Source: Euryodendron excelsum
Lineage: Eukaryota > Streptophyta > Magnoliopsida > Ericales > Pentaphylacaceae
Length of the DNA stretch: 64,000 nt
Direction of reading: 5' to 3'
Assembly: GCA_033060915.1 (NCBI GenBank)
Contig: CM065378.1
Coordinates: forward strand, 16,217,501 to 16,281,500
In this document: positions 34,601 to 44,274 of the stretch, piece by piece
Layout: each line of letters starts with the position of its first letter
How positions within the stretch are numbered: position 1 is the first letter of the stretch
The notes under the pieces: generated by a model
The model's input: the letters and a program-made list of their open reading frames with translations, nothing else
Told to the model about the DNA's origin: nothing
Database searches by the model: none
Made by a program: the position numbers and the translations under genes

Positions 34601-36358
34601 GCCCTAGCGTATGTGGCACATGCGCCAGTACTGTTCCATTGCCACCATGCCACGTGGCACTTAGTGTACTGTTTAAATCCTAACGATTGATCGAACTTTA
34701 ATCGATTTGATCAAAATCTGGGTGCATGTATCGTATGCTCGGTCACTGAAAATGTTTGTTTAAACTTTGTCTTGATAATTGAGCCAACTAGAAAGGTTTA
34801 AGGGAAATTGGTTGCACCCACGATGTTCTCCTAGGGTTTATTGTGAACTTTCGTGTTTACGAGAAGTTGGAATGGTGTTCGAATGTGTGGGATATCGCCT
34901 CAGAAAATGTGCACAAAATTGCATTTTTGCGGAGCGTCTGTGATACGCTCTATAGGGGTTCGAAAGTAGCTGTTTTCGTGTTGCATGATCAAGGCCTTCG
35001 AAAAGTGATCTCTTCGATCGTACCGTACCGATGGAAAGTACTCTGGAAATACTTTCAAAATTTTCCTAATTTATGCATTTCTCAAGTCGTTTGACGGTGC
35101 GTTATAATCAGGGAATTGAAAAAAAAGTCCATCTTGGCGGAGCGTTTGCGAGACGCTCAAGGGGTTGCTGAAAGTCGCGTTTTTTGAGCCATACGATGAA
35201 GGGCTTCGAGTAGTGATCTATCAGTTTGAGCCGTATTGATGGAAAGACCTATGGACGAGCTTTTGGGAATTCCCTAGTTTACGCATTTCTTAAATCGTTT
35301 GACGATGCGTTATAACTAGGGAGTCGGGAGAAACAAGAATTTAAGCGGAGCGTCTGTGAGACGCTTCAGGAAACTTTTATCGAGTCGTGAGTGTTTAGCG
35401 TTGTAAGGTCTTCCTTAGGTTAAACAGGGGTGTGTGACGAGACCTGTCGTTCAATATCCTAGGACCAGTGTTGCTTTGGGGCGCGTTCGGGTTGTCAGGG
35501 GCAAAATGGTTGTTTTGATCGAAGTTGGTTGAAAATGGCCAGGAATGGATTAAAGTGTCATGTTAAGCATGTCGAGTCATTCAAGGATGGTTTCAGAAGT
35601 CTTTTACCGTTCGGTAGAGTTTGTGTAGTGTTGGGGCGTTTAGGGGCAAAACGGTCATTTTGACCGAAGTTAGCCGGAATGGGACCGAAACTGGGCCGGA
35701 TGGCGTGCGGAGTACGCCTAACAGTTTAGTAACATTTTGGAAGAGTGGACTTACCATTTTAAGGGATTTTGAACTATCTCAAAACGTGCCTGGAAGCCCA
35801 AGGGGCAGGTTTGGACATTTTTCACCGAGTCAAGCTAGCAGGCGCCGGTGCTGACCTAGGTGTTGGTTCCTCAGACCACCCGGTCTCGAAAAACTACCTA
35901 TGTGGTGTTGGTCTCTGAGACCGCCCGGTCTCAAAGAGCTACCTGTAGGGTGGTGTTGGTTCCTGAGAACGCCTGGTCTCAGAAAGCTACCTATGAGGGT
36001 AGTGTTGGTCTCCGAGAACGCCTAGTTTCGGGGAACTACCGAATGACGGACATTCTAAATTGACAGACTAGCAGGCGCCAGCAGTGAACTGTTTGGAATT
36101 TGATAAGGTGTTGGTCCCCAAGATCGCCTGATCTCGGGAAGCTACCTGGATAGCGTTGGTCTCCGAGATCTCCCAGTCCTAGAAAACTGCCTAGAATGAT
36201 GTTTATGGCTTCATTTGGGCTTTTCGGGCCTAGGAAGCGACTAGTTGACTGGATTGGAATTTGAAAGGCTCGTCTTGAGCTTACATGTGCTGTGATATTT
36301 GAAAACTGAATCCGGTCGGGCCGGAGATGGCCGAGCGGGCAAAAATGGGGTGCTTACA
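31647..36358 (-). repeat. 5' LTR of Tat-1 (4712 bp)
   Basis: Same organisation as 17387-22036: 30-bp array (about 32910-33300), hairpin (about 34571-34628), 210-bp units (about 34830-35440) and GGTCTC-bearing units (about 35855-36200). It is about 60 bp longer, mainly through extra copies in the 30-bp array. It would hold the promoter on the minus strand, but I cannot single out a TATA box with confidence. Confidence 0.9.
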
Positions 36359-36365
36359 GAGTGAG

Positions 36366-36769
36366 TGTTAAGAATCTCCACTTCTCTCTCTTTCTAAAAG
36401 TTTCTTTCTCTAGGATGTTCTCTCTCTAGAATCTACTCTCCCTAGATTAATCCCTCCATCACTTATTGGTTCTCATTGTTTCTAGAAAATTCTAGCATTT
36501 CATGGGTAAGTTGGTTCCACTGACTTTGATGCCTATATAAGGAAGCTTTGGTTTCCTTTGTGTGTGCACCATGACAAATAGCCAGCAAGTTCTAGTGCTA
36601 GAGTGTTATGAGTGCAAAATGAGGTGTGAGTAAAGCTAGTATGTAGTGAGAGTACCCAATGTATAGTGTGAGTGTGGTGCAAAGTATGTTATACCAAATT
36701 TGGATTGTATATTAATATATTAATAAAAGTTTCTTTAAGCATTTGGGTACTTCTGCTGCGTACTCAACA
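36366..36769 (+). repeat. 3' LTR of copia-2
   Basis: 404 bp, matching 14801-15206. TATA box CCTATATAAGG is near 36531. It ends CTCAACA and is followed by the GAAAC duplication. Seven bases (36359-36365) separate it from Tat-1. Confidence 0.92.
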
Positions 36770-36774
36770 GAAAC

Positions 36775-37817
36775 CATTGTTGATCAGAGAAAAAGATGTT
36801 CATAGCAGTAAATGCAGAAGGAAGATCATTAGGTTGGAAATTCTGATCAAAGCGATTATAACATTTAAGTGTTGTATGCCCTTTGTGACCACAGATTTGA
36901 CATGAGTCAGATGAATAAGGGAATGAAAGAGCAGGACCAAGAAGACTTGAAGAAGTTCCAGCTTAATGAGAAGGCTAGGAATAAGTTCGAGCTCTGTTGC
37001 AATCTAATCTGTTATTGGGAAATCTGCCATAATTGAACCGTCCACGTCCACTTTGATTTGCATTCTGACCACGACCACTGCGAGAAGAAGTGGCAACAAA
37101 GACAGTGTTCTGAACAGTAGTTTGAGCGAGCTGATTTGTCTGTTCACGATGAAGTTCATGGCTTAAAAGAAGTGATTGCAATTCAGTCAAATTAATTGGG
37201 GAGGATCAAACCATGATGGCCATATGCAAAGATTCATAGTCAGGGCCTAAGCCATTAAGAACATGAAGAACCAGATCAGTTTCCATAGCAAGCTATTGTA
37301 TAACAGCCAATTGATCAACCAAACCTTTGATTGTCAATAAATATTCGCTAATAGAGCAAGAACCTTTCTTGGTTTCTTAAAGAGTGTAGCGAAGATGAAG
37401 GGCTCGTTGACTTGATGAAGCAAAAAATGTTGTTTCAAGAGCGAGCCAAGCTTCCCGAGCAGTGGAGCATCCAACAAGTTGGGCAAGAACAGACTCAGTG
37501 ACGTTAGCATTGATCCAACCTAGGAGTAGTTGGTCGACGTTGTTCCAAACAGCAAAATTAGAATTCCGAGTGGGTTCTGCAGATTCTTGTTCACTTTCTT
37601 TGGGTAAAAAACTCAGAAGGAGGAGCAGTACCATCAACCAACTACAAAAGGTTTTGAGATTTAAGGATTGGAAGAAGTTGGCTTTTTCGAAGCAAGTAGT
37701 TTGAACGATCAAGTTTTATAAAACGAGATGGGTAATGTTCTGAAGTAGTGGGGGCATCACAAATGAGGAGGAAGAGGAAGAAGAATTAGAAATAGCAGAT
37801 ACATTGGAAGCAACCAT
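36775..37817 (-). pseudogene. Copia-1 gag and start of protease
   Basis: ATG at 37817 on the minus strand, with early frameshifts. Recognisable pieces are NNVDQLLLGWINANVTESVLA, AREAWLALETTFFASSSQRA (copia gag), a Gly/Arg/Asn-rich segment (GRGQNANQSGRGRF), the zinc knuckle CQICGHKGHTTLKC (about 36862-36903), and DQQWF immediately before the copia-2 insertion. The protease active site LDIGA continues at 14795. Confidence 0.82.
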
Positions 37818-37864
37818 AAGAACAGGGAATGGATTGAAAGAAATAACAAGTCAAAACTTTAGGA

Positions 37865-37876
37865 GCTCTGATACCA
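37865..37876 (-). other. Primer-binding site of copia-1
   Basis: Minus strand TGGTATCAGAGC, the initiator-Met tRNA complement, directly adjoins the 5' LTR end at 37877. Confidence 0.9.
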
Positions 37877-38176
37877 TGAAGAATTCTGGAGTATCAATGA
37901 TATACCCACACTATGGGTTTATTATTCTGTGCATTATATTTATATACAAGGTCTTCATATACAAGAATGGAAAAGATACAATGACAAAATGTGATTGCTA
38001 GAATTATGTGATTGGTAAAATCAAGTGACACCTTCCTTTTGATTCGGATTTCCAATATGCAAAGATTTGACTCTTTTATGCTCTGCATATGTGAGATTGA
38101 CAACTTGAGCTACATCAGTGGGATTGATATAGGGAGTTTCCTTAGATGTGAGATTGTTGTCTGGTGTAGTCTTACA
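37877..38176 (-). repeat. 5' LTR of copia-1
   Basis: 300 bp, TGTAAGAC...TTCA on the minus strand. It carries a short stretch near 38003-38020 that is absent from the 3' LTR. Confidence 0.92.
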
Positions 38177-38340
38177 AGTATATGAAGCTCCCGCAAGATC
38201 TAGAATTAGATTTACACAGCCTTACCCTCACATACCAAACCGTTTGATCTAATCTCTACTCTAATTGCTGATTTAATGGGCTAAAGAATTAAAAAAAAAA
38301 AAAAATAGCTGAGCAACAAATTAGTTCTCAAGGACTCTAA

Positions 38341-38478
38341 GGGCCTGTTTGGTAGGGTTTTTCTACCTAATTTTTTTTAGCTTATAAGCAAAAAAAGCCA
38401 AACAAAAAACAAAAAAATTCTAGCTTTTCTTTGCTTATAAACCAAAAAATCTACAAAAAAACTGTACTAAACGGACCC
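38341..38478. mobile_element. Tourist-like MITE (PIF/Harbinger type)
   Basis: 138 bp with inverted ends GGGCCTGTTTGGTA and the complement of TACTAAACGGACCC, flanked by the trinucleotide TAA on both sides (38338-38340 and 38479-38481). Its size, termini and TWA duplication fit Tourist-like elements. It lies in the locus-A intron, outside copia-1. Confidence 0.8.
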
Positions 38479-38481
38479 TAA

Positions 38482-39183
38482 ATGGTCCAGTGTCAAGACT
38501 TTCAGATTCTTATTAGAGAAAAAATGAAAAGAAAATTCACTAGTCTTCTGCTGACTTATACGATGTAATATCAAATCAGGCCATGTGAAAACCTTAGGTT
38601 TGTAATACAATAGTACAACTAATCATATGTAGAACATATCAACAACCGAGTGGAGTAAAAAAATTTGAGAATATTCAGCATGAACTTGCAGAGAAATTAT
38701 TTAAAACAAAATAGTGTAAAAAAATCAAAAACAGAATATCCAGGCAGAAAGAAAAAAAAAAAAAAAAAAAGGTTGTAACTTGATCATTGGGCCTAAGATA
38801 CCAGAAATCTTCTTCAAAGGATGATAGTAATGTATTCTCTTGAAAGTCGCTTTCCGGGGACATTCAAGTTGGTGCAGTGTGGTTGTGCTGTCAAACTAAT
38901 GAATTTTCTAAAGATATGGACATGAACAATGTGAAATCATAGAGGACGAATGGCCTCACTGTTTGGTGAATCCTAACTGTGTTATCTCCTACACATAGCA
39001 AAACGTATGAAGCCTAAATGTTCTCTTGATTGATCTCATTCCGAGAAATTTGATTGAAGACTAGTTAGAATATGGAAATGGAAAGGATTTCACGTCTGTT
39101 GGACCATATTTTGGATTGAGAAACGAAGAACCAGAGAATGATAAAGCTCTGAGATGTAAAGCACTACGTACAAATATATTTAC
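38482..39183. other. Locus-A intron sequence
   Basis: Remaining 5' part of the large intron. It contains a poly-A run near 38752-38771. No gene is visible. Confidence 0.6.
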
Positions 39184-39940
39184 CATCATCGCAGGTCTTG
39201 GAATGTGATCGATCCGGGCAAAAACAGATGAATTCGTCATTAACAAAACCACAGCGCCCGCCACTTCTCTTGCAGTAGCTACAATTAGCTTCACTCCATT
39301 GCAAAACAAACCCTTTTCTCAAAACATCAGTGAAATTCATTGCCATCAATTTTTTTTATTTCTTCAACTCTCACAGGTGCATTCACTGAAGTATGGCACG
39401 ACTCAATTGGATAATTATTGTACTCCAATATTTCCTCGGGAAAAAACAGCGAAAGAATAATGGCTAGCATTGCTAGCACAAGCGACTGGGTAGGTTGGAT
39501 CAATAGGATATGAGGTGCAATTGTAGAAGAAGAAGAGATCCACGTAGCCAAGACCATAGTCAAATGGAGTTCCATCGGTGCTAAAACTATGTACAGGAAT
39601 TGGGCATGTATTACCAAAATCATAGACAATGGTGGAGGCCAAGAGAAATGAATTGTTGGCGTAGAACATGTCCTTGATGATATAATCATCATCAGACACT
39701 CTTAAGAACCGGGTTTTTGCCATTGCATGTGACCTTAAAGTTCGGGTGGCCACAGGACTCTTGTAGATTAGCAATCCAAAAAGGGTAGCTTATATTTGGA
39801 CCATTTCCACAGTTTTGAGGAACGCAGGCATCAAAATTCTGGTCTTCTGACAGAATTTCATCCACAACGATTGCGAAGGTGATGCTAACGACAAGAATAG
39901 GGAAAGCTTTATCGAGTACAAGGGAGCTGTGGAGATGCAT
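39184..39940 (-). pseudogene. LRK10L: LRK10-like locus A, extracellular exon (GUB_WAK and WAK-associated)
   Basis: First coding exon on the minus strand, ATG at 39940. A hydrophobic leader (AFPILVVSITFAIVV) is followed by the cysteine pattern of a galacturonan-binding GUB_WAK domain: CVPQNCGNGPNISYPFWI, ESCGHPNFKVTC, FYNCTSYPID. Then comes a WAK-associated C-terminal part: YPIESCHTSVNAPV, NFTDVLRKGFVLQW, CSYCKRSGGRCGF, FICFCPDRS. It ends CDD then a GT donor at 39183. Such ectodomains are thought to bind cell-wall pectin. Three frameshifts break it, near 39700, 39440 (T run) and 39345 (A run). Two lie in homopolymers, so sequencing error is possible for those. The splice phase joins 4530-4565. 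Confidence 0.88.
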
Positions 39941-40744
39941 TTGGAGGAGACGAATGATGAAAGCAGAGGAAAACAGGGGAGAAGAAGGAGAAGAATTCTA
40001 TGTAGTAGTTTGATATGAATTAGTTTTGGGGTCCTTGTATATCTTTCAGTTTTCTCTTTGGTTTGTTTTGGTTTAATGAGTGAAGGTTTGAATGAGGTAG
40101 CTTGCGAAAGAAAGATAAACTTTTGTTCAAGCAACATCAAGGATCTTGTTTTCCTCAACTGCCTCTAAAGCTAGCAATAAAATTAATGGGCTTTAATTTC
40201 AACCATGTCTCAGTTATAAATTAGGAGAAATCAAGGGAATAATTAAAGACCCAGATTTTTCAAGTCAAAGGTATTCGACTTTTTTTTTTTTTTTTTAATA
40301 CTTTTAACGACTTCATTGTAGCAATCAATGTATTGTACTTAATTGAAACTTGAAGCAAACGCTAAGTCCATATCTTATCTAACACTCGAGCAATATATTA
40401 ACTGTCATCTACTTTCACCACGCACCCATAATCTGTACTCATTCTTAAACGCTCTATGTCTAAAGAAAAAAGTTTTTAAAAAAAATGATAAAATTCTAAG
40501 TAAGATCAACCAGATTAAGGGATTGGCTATATAGACTAAGGGATCGCCCCTTAATACTGTGTACACATCTGTATACACGTCTGTATATTCTAACCTTTTT
40601 TCTAAACACAAAACTGTGTACTCGGAATCCATTGCTAAGTAATGCTTAAATTAGCACCTAATACAATCAAGGGGACAATGATACACTGATAATTATAATT
40701 GAAAAGACGGCAAAAGTAGCGCTTAGAACAACATCAAGAGTTTA
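39941..40744 (-). other. Upstream region of locus A
   Basis: Probable promoter and 5' UTR of locus A in the minus-strand sense. It is AT-rich with a T run at 40280-40297. I cannot point to a trustworthy TATA box or transcription start. Confidence 0.4.
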
Positions 40745-41316
40745 GAGCATCTCCAAGGGCGCTCTTCATTTTGGCTATTCAAAATATATTAAATTAATAT
40801 ATTCTCTATTTTGGAGAGTCCTTTATAGAAAATCACTCCAACCATACTCTTTATTTTAGCTAGTTTTTTCAACTAACTTTCTTAATTTTTAAATTAAATA
40901 TTATGTGGCATGCCATATCATCTTTATAGTGATGACATGGCACCATGACATGTCATGCCATGTCATCCTATAACATGACAGATCATCACATTTGAAATAA
41001 TCATAATTTTTGCAACGATCATATTTTTATTGTCTTTTATTTTTATGCAAACTTGGTACTATATAGTCATATTTTTAGAATCTTGAAAATTTACTGGAAA
41101 TTTAAAAGAGTCTACCTTTTATCATTCAGGAGTCGACTCATGTCAACAGAGCCTAAAAATTTTGAAGACTGCTTAAAAGAGTCGATCCCTCACTGCAAAA
41201 GAGTTTACTCATTGGGATAGAGAGTTGAGTCTGTAGATTCTGACCAAAAGAGTCGACTCCTACAAGTCATGAGTCGACCCTTCAAAGCAAAATGCTAAAA
41301 ATGCCACTGACCCAAA

Positions 41317-41579
41317 AGAATATAAGCCAAGAAAATGCCAAAACAGGGTATTCCACCAAAACCCACAGAACAGAAAGGAAAACCAAGCAACAGGGGGCAA
41401 AATAATAGAGACTAGAGAGACGTAATTGGATTCAATGAGATACCTTTGGAGGTGAGCAAGATCTGGATCAAGACCAACCAGGTGGCCTCGACGGCCACCA
41501 CGCCGAGCTGGAGGAGGACGTCCCATGAGTCGAATTTCGCCTCACCGTAGGCGGCGATGGCAACGCCGATGGAGTGCCC
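41317..41579 (-). pseudogene. Captured sugar-phosphate translocator fragment
   Basis: Minus-strand translation gives [20 protein letters not shown], then [31 protein letters not shown], and after a short insertion with a stop [21 protein letters not shown] recognise this as an internal part of the plant triose-phosphate-translocator-like family (the Arabidopsis At1g48230/At3g17430 type of probable sugar phosphate/phosphate translocator). Two predicted membrane helices are present. The piece is GC-rich compared with its surroundings, has no start codon or full transmembrane set, and lies between the ends of a DNA transposon. It is therefore a captured fragment, not a gene. Confidence 0.8.
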
Positions 41580-41695
41580 TTTCTTTGCCCATTGTCGTGA
41601 GCGCGAGCACAGCCTATTGAAGCCCTCTGAAAACCCTCAAAGATGGGGACTAGAGGATTGAGAACGGAGGGGTGAAGAAGAAAGGGTTAGAATTT

Positions 41696-41698
<3 letters not shown>

Positions 41699-41758
<60 letters not shown>

Positions 41759-41760
41759 GA
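41699..41760. repeat. AG microsatellite
   Basis: Long perfect and near-perfect AG run inside the Pack-type element. Overlapping Ser/Leu-repeat reading frames here are artefacts. Confidence 0.95.
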
Positions 41761-42207
41761 GAGAGTGCTGTGATGTGGAGGAGGAGGAGTGCTGTGATGT
41801 GGAGAAAATATGTGAGGAGTAATGAGAGAAAGAGAGAGAGAGGCCATATCTTGCTTCAGTCTTCCTCCTTGCTCTGTAACTTCGCTGAAGAAGATGGAGG
41901 GAAGAAGAGGCCAGGCTGGACGATCGGTTGTGCATAGCAAGTCATTTTCGCTCGCTATATTTGGTGAGCCGAAATAAAAAATGGTAAAATAGCGAGTGAT
42001 TTGAAGAGCCCGTTGGAGCACCAACAGTAACACTTGGCTCTGTATAATAGCTAAGCAGATAGGTTTGGAGAGCCAGTTGGAGATGCTCTTAATTGTTCTT
42101 TAAACTTTAAATTTGACAATAACAATAAACATATGACTTTAAACAAAGAGAAGCGATTACAGTTTTTACAGCAAGTTCCCTTCGACTACCTCTAAAGCCC
42201 ACAATAA

Positions 42208-43154
42208 GGCTACGTTTAGTTTAAGGAAATGGAACGACTATTTTTACTTTCATTCTCATTTTCTTATTTGATACTACTATTTAAAGTTGGAATAGTCATT
42301 TCCTAAGAATAGACATTTTTACATTTTGTTGCAATGACCATTTCCTCTTTTAAAAGTAGAAATGACTATTTCATTCTCTCGTAAAATGAGAATATAAAAT
42401 AAAACTTGATAATATTTTTGTTATCAAATTTCTTAAAACAAATAAAACATGTTTGATAAATATTTTTTTTAATAATTCAAAATAATTTTCAAAAGTTGAA
42501 ATTTTTTTTAAAAAATACTTATATTTTTTTGTATTTATTTTTAAAACAAATATTCCTCCCTTGCCACACACCACTGCCACCCGCCGCTACCCACCACCCA
42601 TAGCAGCGGCTGCCACAACTAGGCGCTCATGAGCACGTCAGCTAGCTCGGTACTACATCTGCTAGCGCTTATGCATTGATAATGCTCTAAAACCTGTTAT
42701 ATGTGTATATATTTGTGTGAATAAAAATAAAACTAAAGTAGTAAAGGGAATTGAGTAAAGTGGTTAAAGAAACCGGTACCTACACAGAAAAAAAAAAATG
42801 CTGTTTCTCATGAACTGCATTTGGAAATATTTTTTTTCTAATAATATATAATCTCACCGAAAATTGTTTCTCATAAAATTCTTATTTTTTTATTTTATGA
42901 TTTTAAGGAAAATAATACAAATTACAACTTTTTTTGTTTATTCGTTTAAATGCTTTTGATTTTCTTCACTCCCGTTGGTGAATCCATTCACAATTTATGT
43001 ATATATATATATATATATATATATTTTTTAATGCTATTTCATTTTAGCATTATTAATTTGTCTTACCGAATAAGAGAATGAGAATTATCAATCTATTCAA
43101 TTCTATTTTCATTCTCATTCAATTCTATTCTATTTTTTTGTACAAAATATAGCC
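42208..43154. mobile_element. Putative PIF/Harbinger-type MITE
   Basis: Ends GGCTACGTTT and the complement of AAATATAGCC form a short inverted repeat, flanked on both sides by TAA (42205-42207 and 43155-43157). The subterminal sequence on both sides is rich in ATTCTCATT/GAATGAGAATG motifs in opposite orientation. The interior is AT-rich with a TA microsatellite near 43003-43025 and no ORF. The short inverted repeat makes this only moderately certain. Confidence 0.5.
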
Positions 43155-43795
43155 TAACACCAAAAGGACATTTAATTTCAACCATACGTATGACTTTGTA
43201 TACCATGTGTATGACTTTTGAATAATATATGCCAACAACCACAACGGTGGCCTAATGGTCGACTACTAAGGCTAAATATGAAATCTCAAATTTGTTCTCG
43301 GCTGCTCATTCATGCTATGCATGTCGATCGAAAACCTAGACATTTTGTAACGAAAAAAGAAAAAATTGTATGCCAACTAGTGGCCATGTTATGACCTAAA
43401 TGGACCGTTTCAAACACAGGTGGACGACTAGGATTTACTATTAAGGGTAGCTACGGTAAAAATTATTTTGTTAAGCAAGATTGAAGTAGAAATTCTTGAA
43501 TTTAATTTTGGATGTCCATATACTATGTTTTATATTAAATATTAAAAATATTATAGGGTGTAATAAAATTTTGAGAAATTTAGGGCCGTGACCTACACTA
43601 CCCATGTTCAGCATTAGTTTCCAAGGAAATCCAGGAGATAATTATCCACCTAGATTTTTTTAAGTCGAGGTTATTAATATATATTTCTTTAGATATTTTT
43701 AGTAACTTCTTTGCAGCAATCAGGGTCTTGCACTTGCAAATTAATTGATCACCAATCACTCTTCTTCTTTTTTGTGTTTTTGTCCATCTGGAGAG

Positions 43796-44274
43796 CAGGG
43801 CGGAGCTAGTCTTGGCCAAGGAGGCAAGGAGGGGCGGCTGCGCCCTCAACTTTCAAAAGATCTATTTTACTTCATAGTTGTAGATTCCTTTCCTAGATTT
43901 ACCCTCTTAGAATTTGTAAATTGCCCCTCTTAATTTTTAAAAACTCCACTTTTACCTATGGTTTTAAAACTATTTTCCAATTTGTCCCACTAAAATTTAT
44001 AAGTTGCCCCCTCAAATTTTTTCAAAACTCAACTTTCACCTATACTTTTAGAAACGTAACCCAATTTATCCCACTAAACTTTGTAAATTACCCTTTATAT
44101 AGTTATTTTATTTTGAAAATCCCTTTATATATATTATAACAACCGCTTTATATATATATATATATATATAAAAGCTTATATACCCTTCACATATGAAGCC
44201 TAGCTTTGATTATAATTTATTTCTTTTGAAAATTGTGATTAATGGTTGCTCAAAATTTTTTGAATCCGCTACTG
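43796..44274. mobile_element. Putative hAT-like MITE
   Basis: 479 bp with imperfect inverted ends CAGGGCGGAGCTAG and, on the complement, CAGTAGCGGATTCA. The flanking 8-mers CTGGAGAG and TTTGAGAG match at 6 of 8 positions. CAGGGGCGGA-type ends and 8-bp duplications are usual for hAT-derived MITEs. The interior repeats CCCACTAAA-type blocks (near 43986, 44070). Confidence 0.5.

Larger units (their letters stand above)
17387..36358 (-). mobile_element. Tat-1: Tat/Ogre-type gypsy element with giant LTRs, pol-less
   Basis: A 19.0-kb minus-strand element. The LTRs are 31647-36358 (5') and 17387-22036 (3'), begin TGTAAG and end GCGACA. The primer-binding site is 31626-31644, gag lies at 27845-30030, a plus-strand (antisense) reading frame at 24164-25790, and the polypurine tract at 22037-22052. 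Long LTRs, the TGGCGACTC-type primer site, the gag sequence and the antisense ORF all point to the Tat/Ogre lineage. No RT, RNase H or integrase motif is visible anywhere in the 9.6-kb interior, so it is non-autonomous. The flanks GGGGG and GAGTG form only an imperfect target duplication. Confidence 0.85.
14801..36769 (+). mobile_element. Copia-2: non-autonomous gag-only copia element, interrupted by Tat-1
   Basis: Plus-strand element with LTRs 14801-15206 and 36366-36769, a primer-binding site TGGTATCAGAG at 15210-15220, a copia-type gag, and an acidic ORF of unknown function. No protease, integrase or RT is present. Without the nested Tat-1 element it is about 3.0 kb. The structure resembles the gag-only non-autonomous LTR elements described in plants (TR-GAG type). 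It would depend on another copia element for mobility. The LTRs differ by about 6 percent by eye. Confidence 0.88.
14796..36774. repeat. Target-site duplication GAAAC of copia-2
   Basis: GAAAC at 14796-14800 and at 36770-36774 flanks copia-2 exactly. It splits the copia-1 codons QQWF/LDIGA. Confidence 0.9.
4708..38176 (-). mobile_element. Copia-1: Ty1/copia LTR retrotransposon, interrupted by nested elements
   Basis: Full-length but dead Ty1/copia element on the minus strand. The 5' LTR is 37877-38176, the primer-binding site 37865-37876, gag 36775-37817, and the protease-integrase-RT segment 12324-14795. The RT/RNase-H end and polypurine tract lie at 4992-5621 and the 3' LTR at 4708-4991. 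Removing the two nested insertions (5622-12318 and 14801-36769, each with one copy of its target duplication) leaves an element of about 4.8 kb, normal for the superfamily. Domain order protease-integrase-RT-RNase H defines copia. The LTRs differ by roughly 7 percent by eye plus a short indel near 38003, so the insertion is not recent. Confidence 0.9.
4703..38181. repeat. Target-site duplication AGTAT of copia-1
   Basis: AGTAT at 4703-4707 and again at 38177-38181 flanks the outermost element of the nest exactly. This fixes both ends of the insertion into the locus-A intron. Confidence 0.9.
40745..42088. mobile_element. Pack-type non-autonomous DNA transposon with captured gene fragment
   Basis: 1344 bp bounded by inverted ends starting GAGCATCTCCAA (the right end reads GAGCATCTCCAACTGGCTCT on the complement), flanked by TTA at 40742-40744 and 42089-42091. 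The 3-bp TWA duplication suggests the PIF/Harbinger superfamily. There is no transposase. The interior holds a transporter gene fragment, a palindrome-rich stretch and a long AG microsatellite (41699-41760). Confidence 0.72.

Noticed and set aside
41650..42033. Open frames with long Ser-Leu repeats
   Set aside because: They translate the AG/CT microsatellite.
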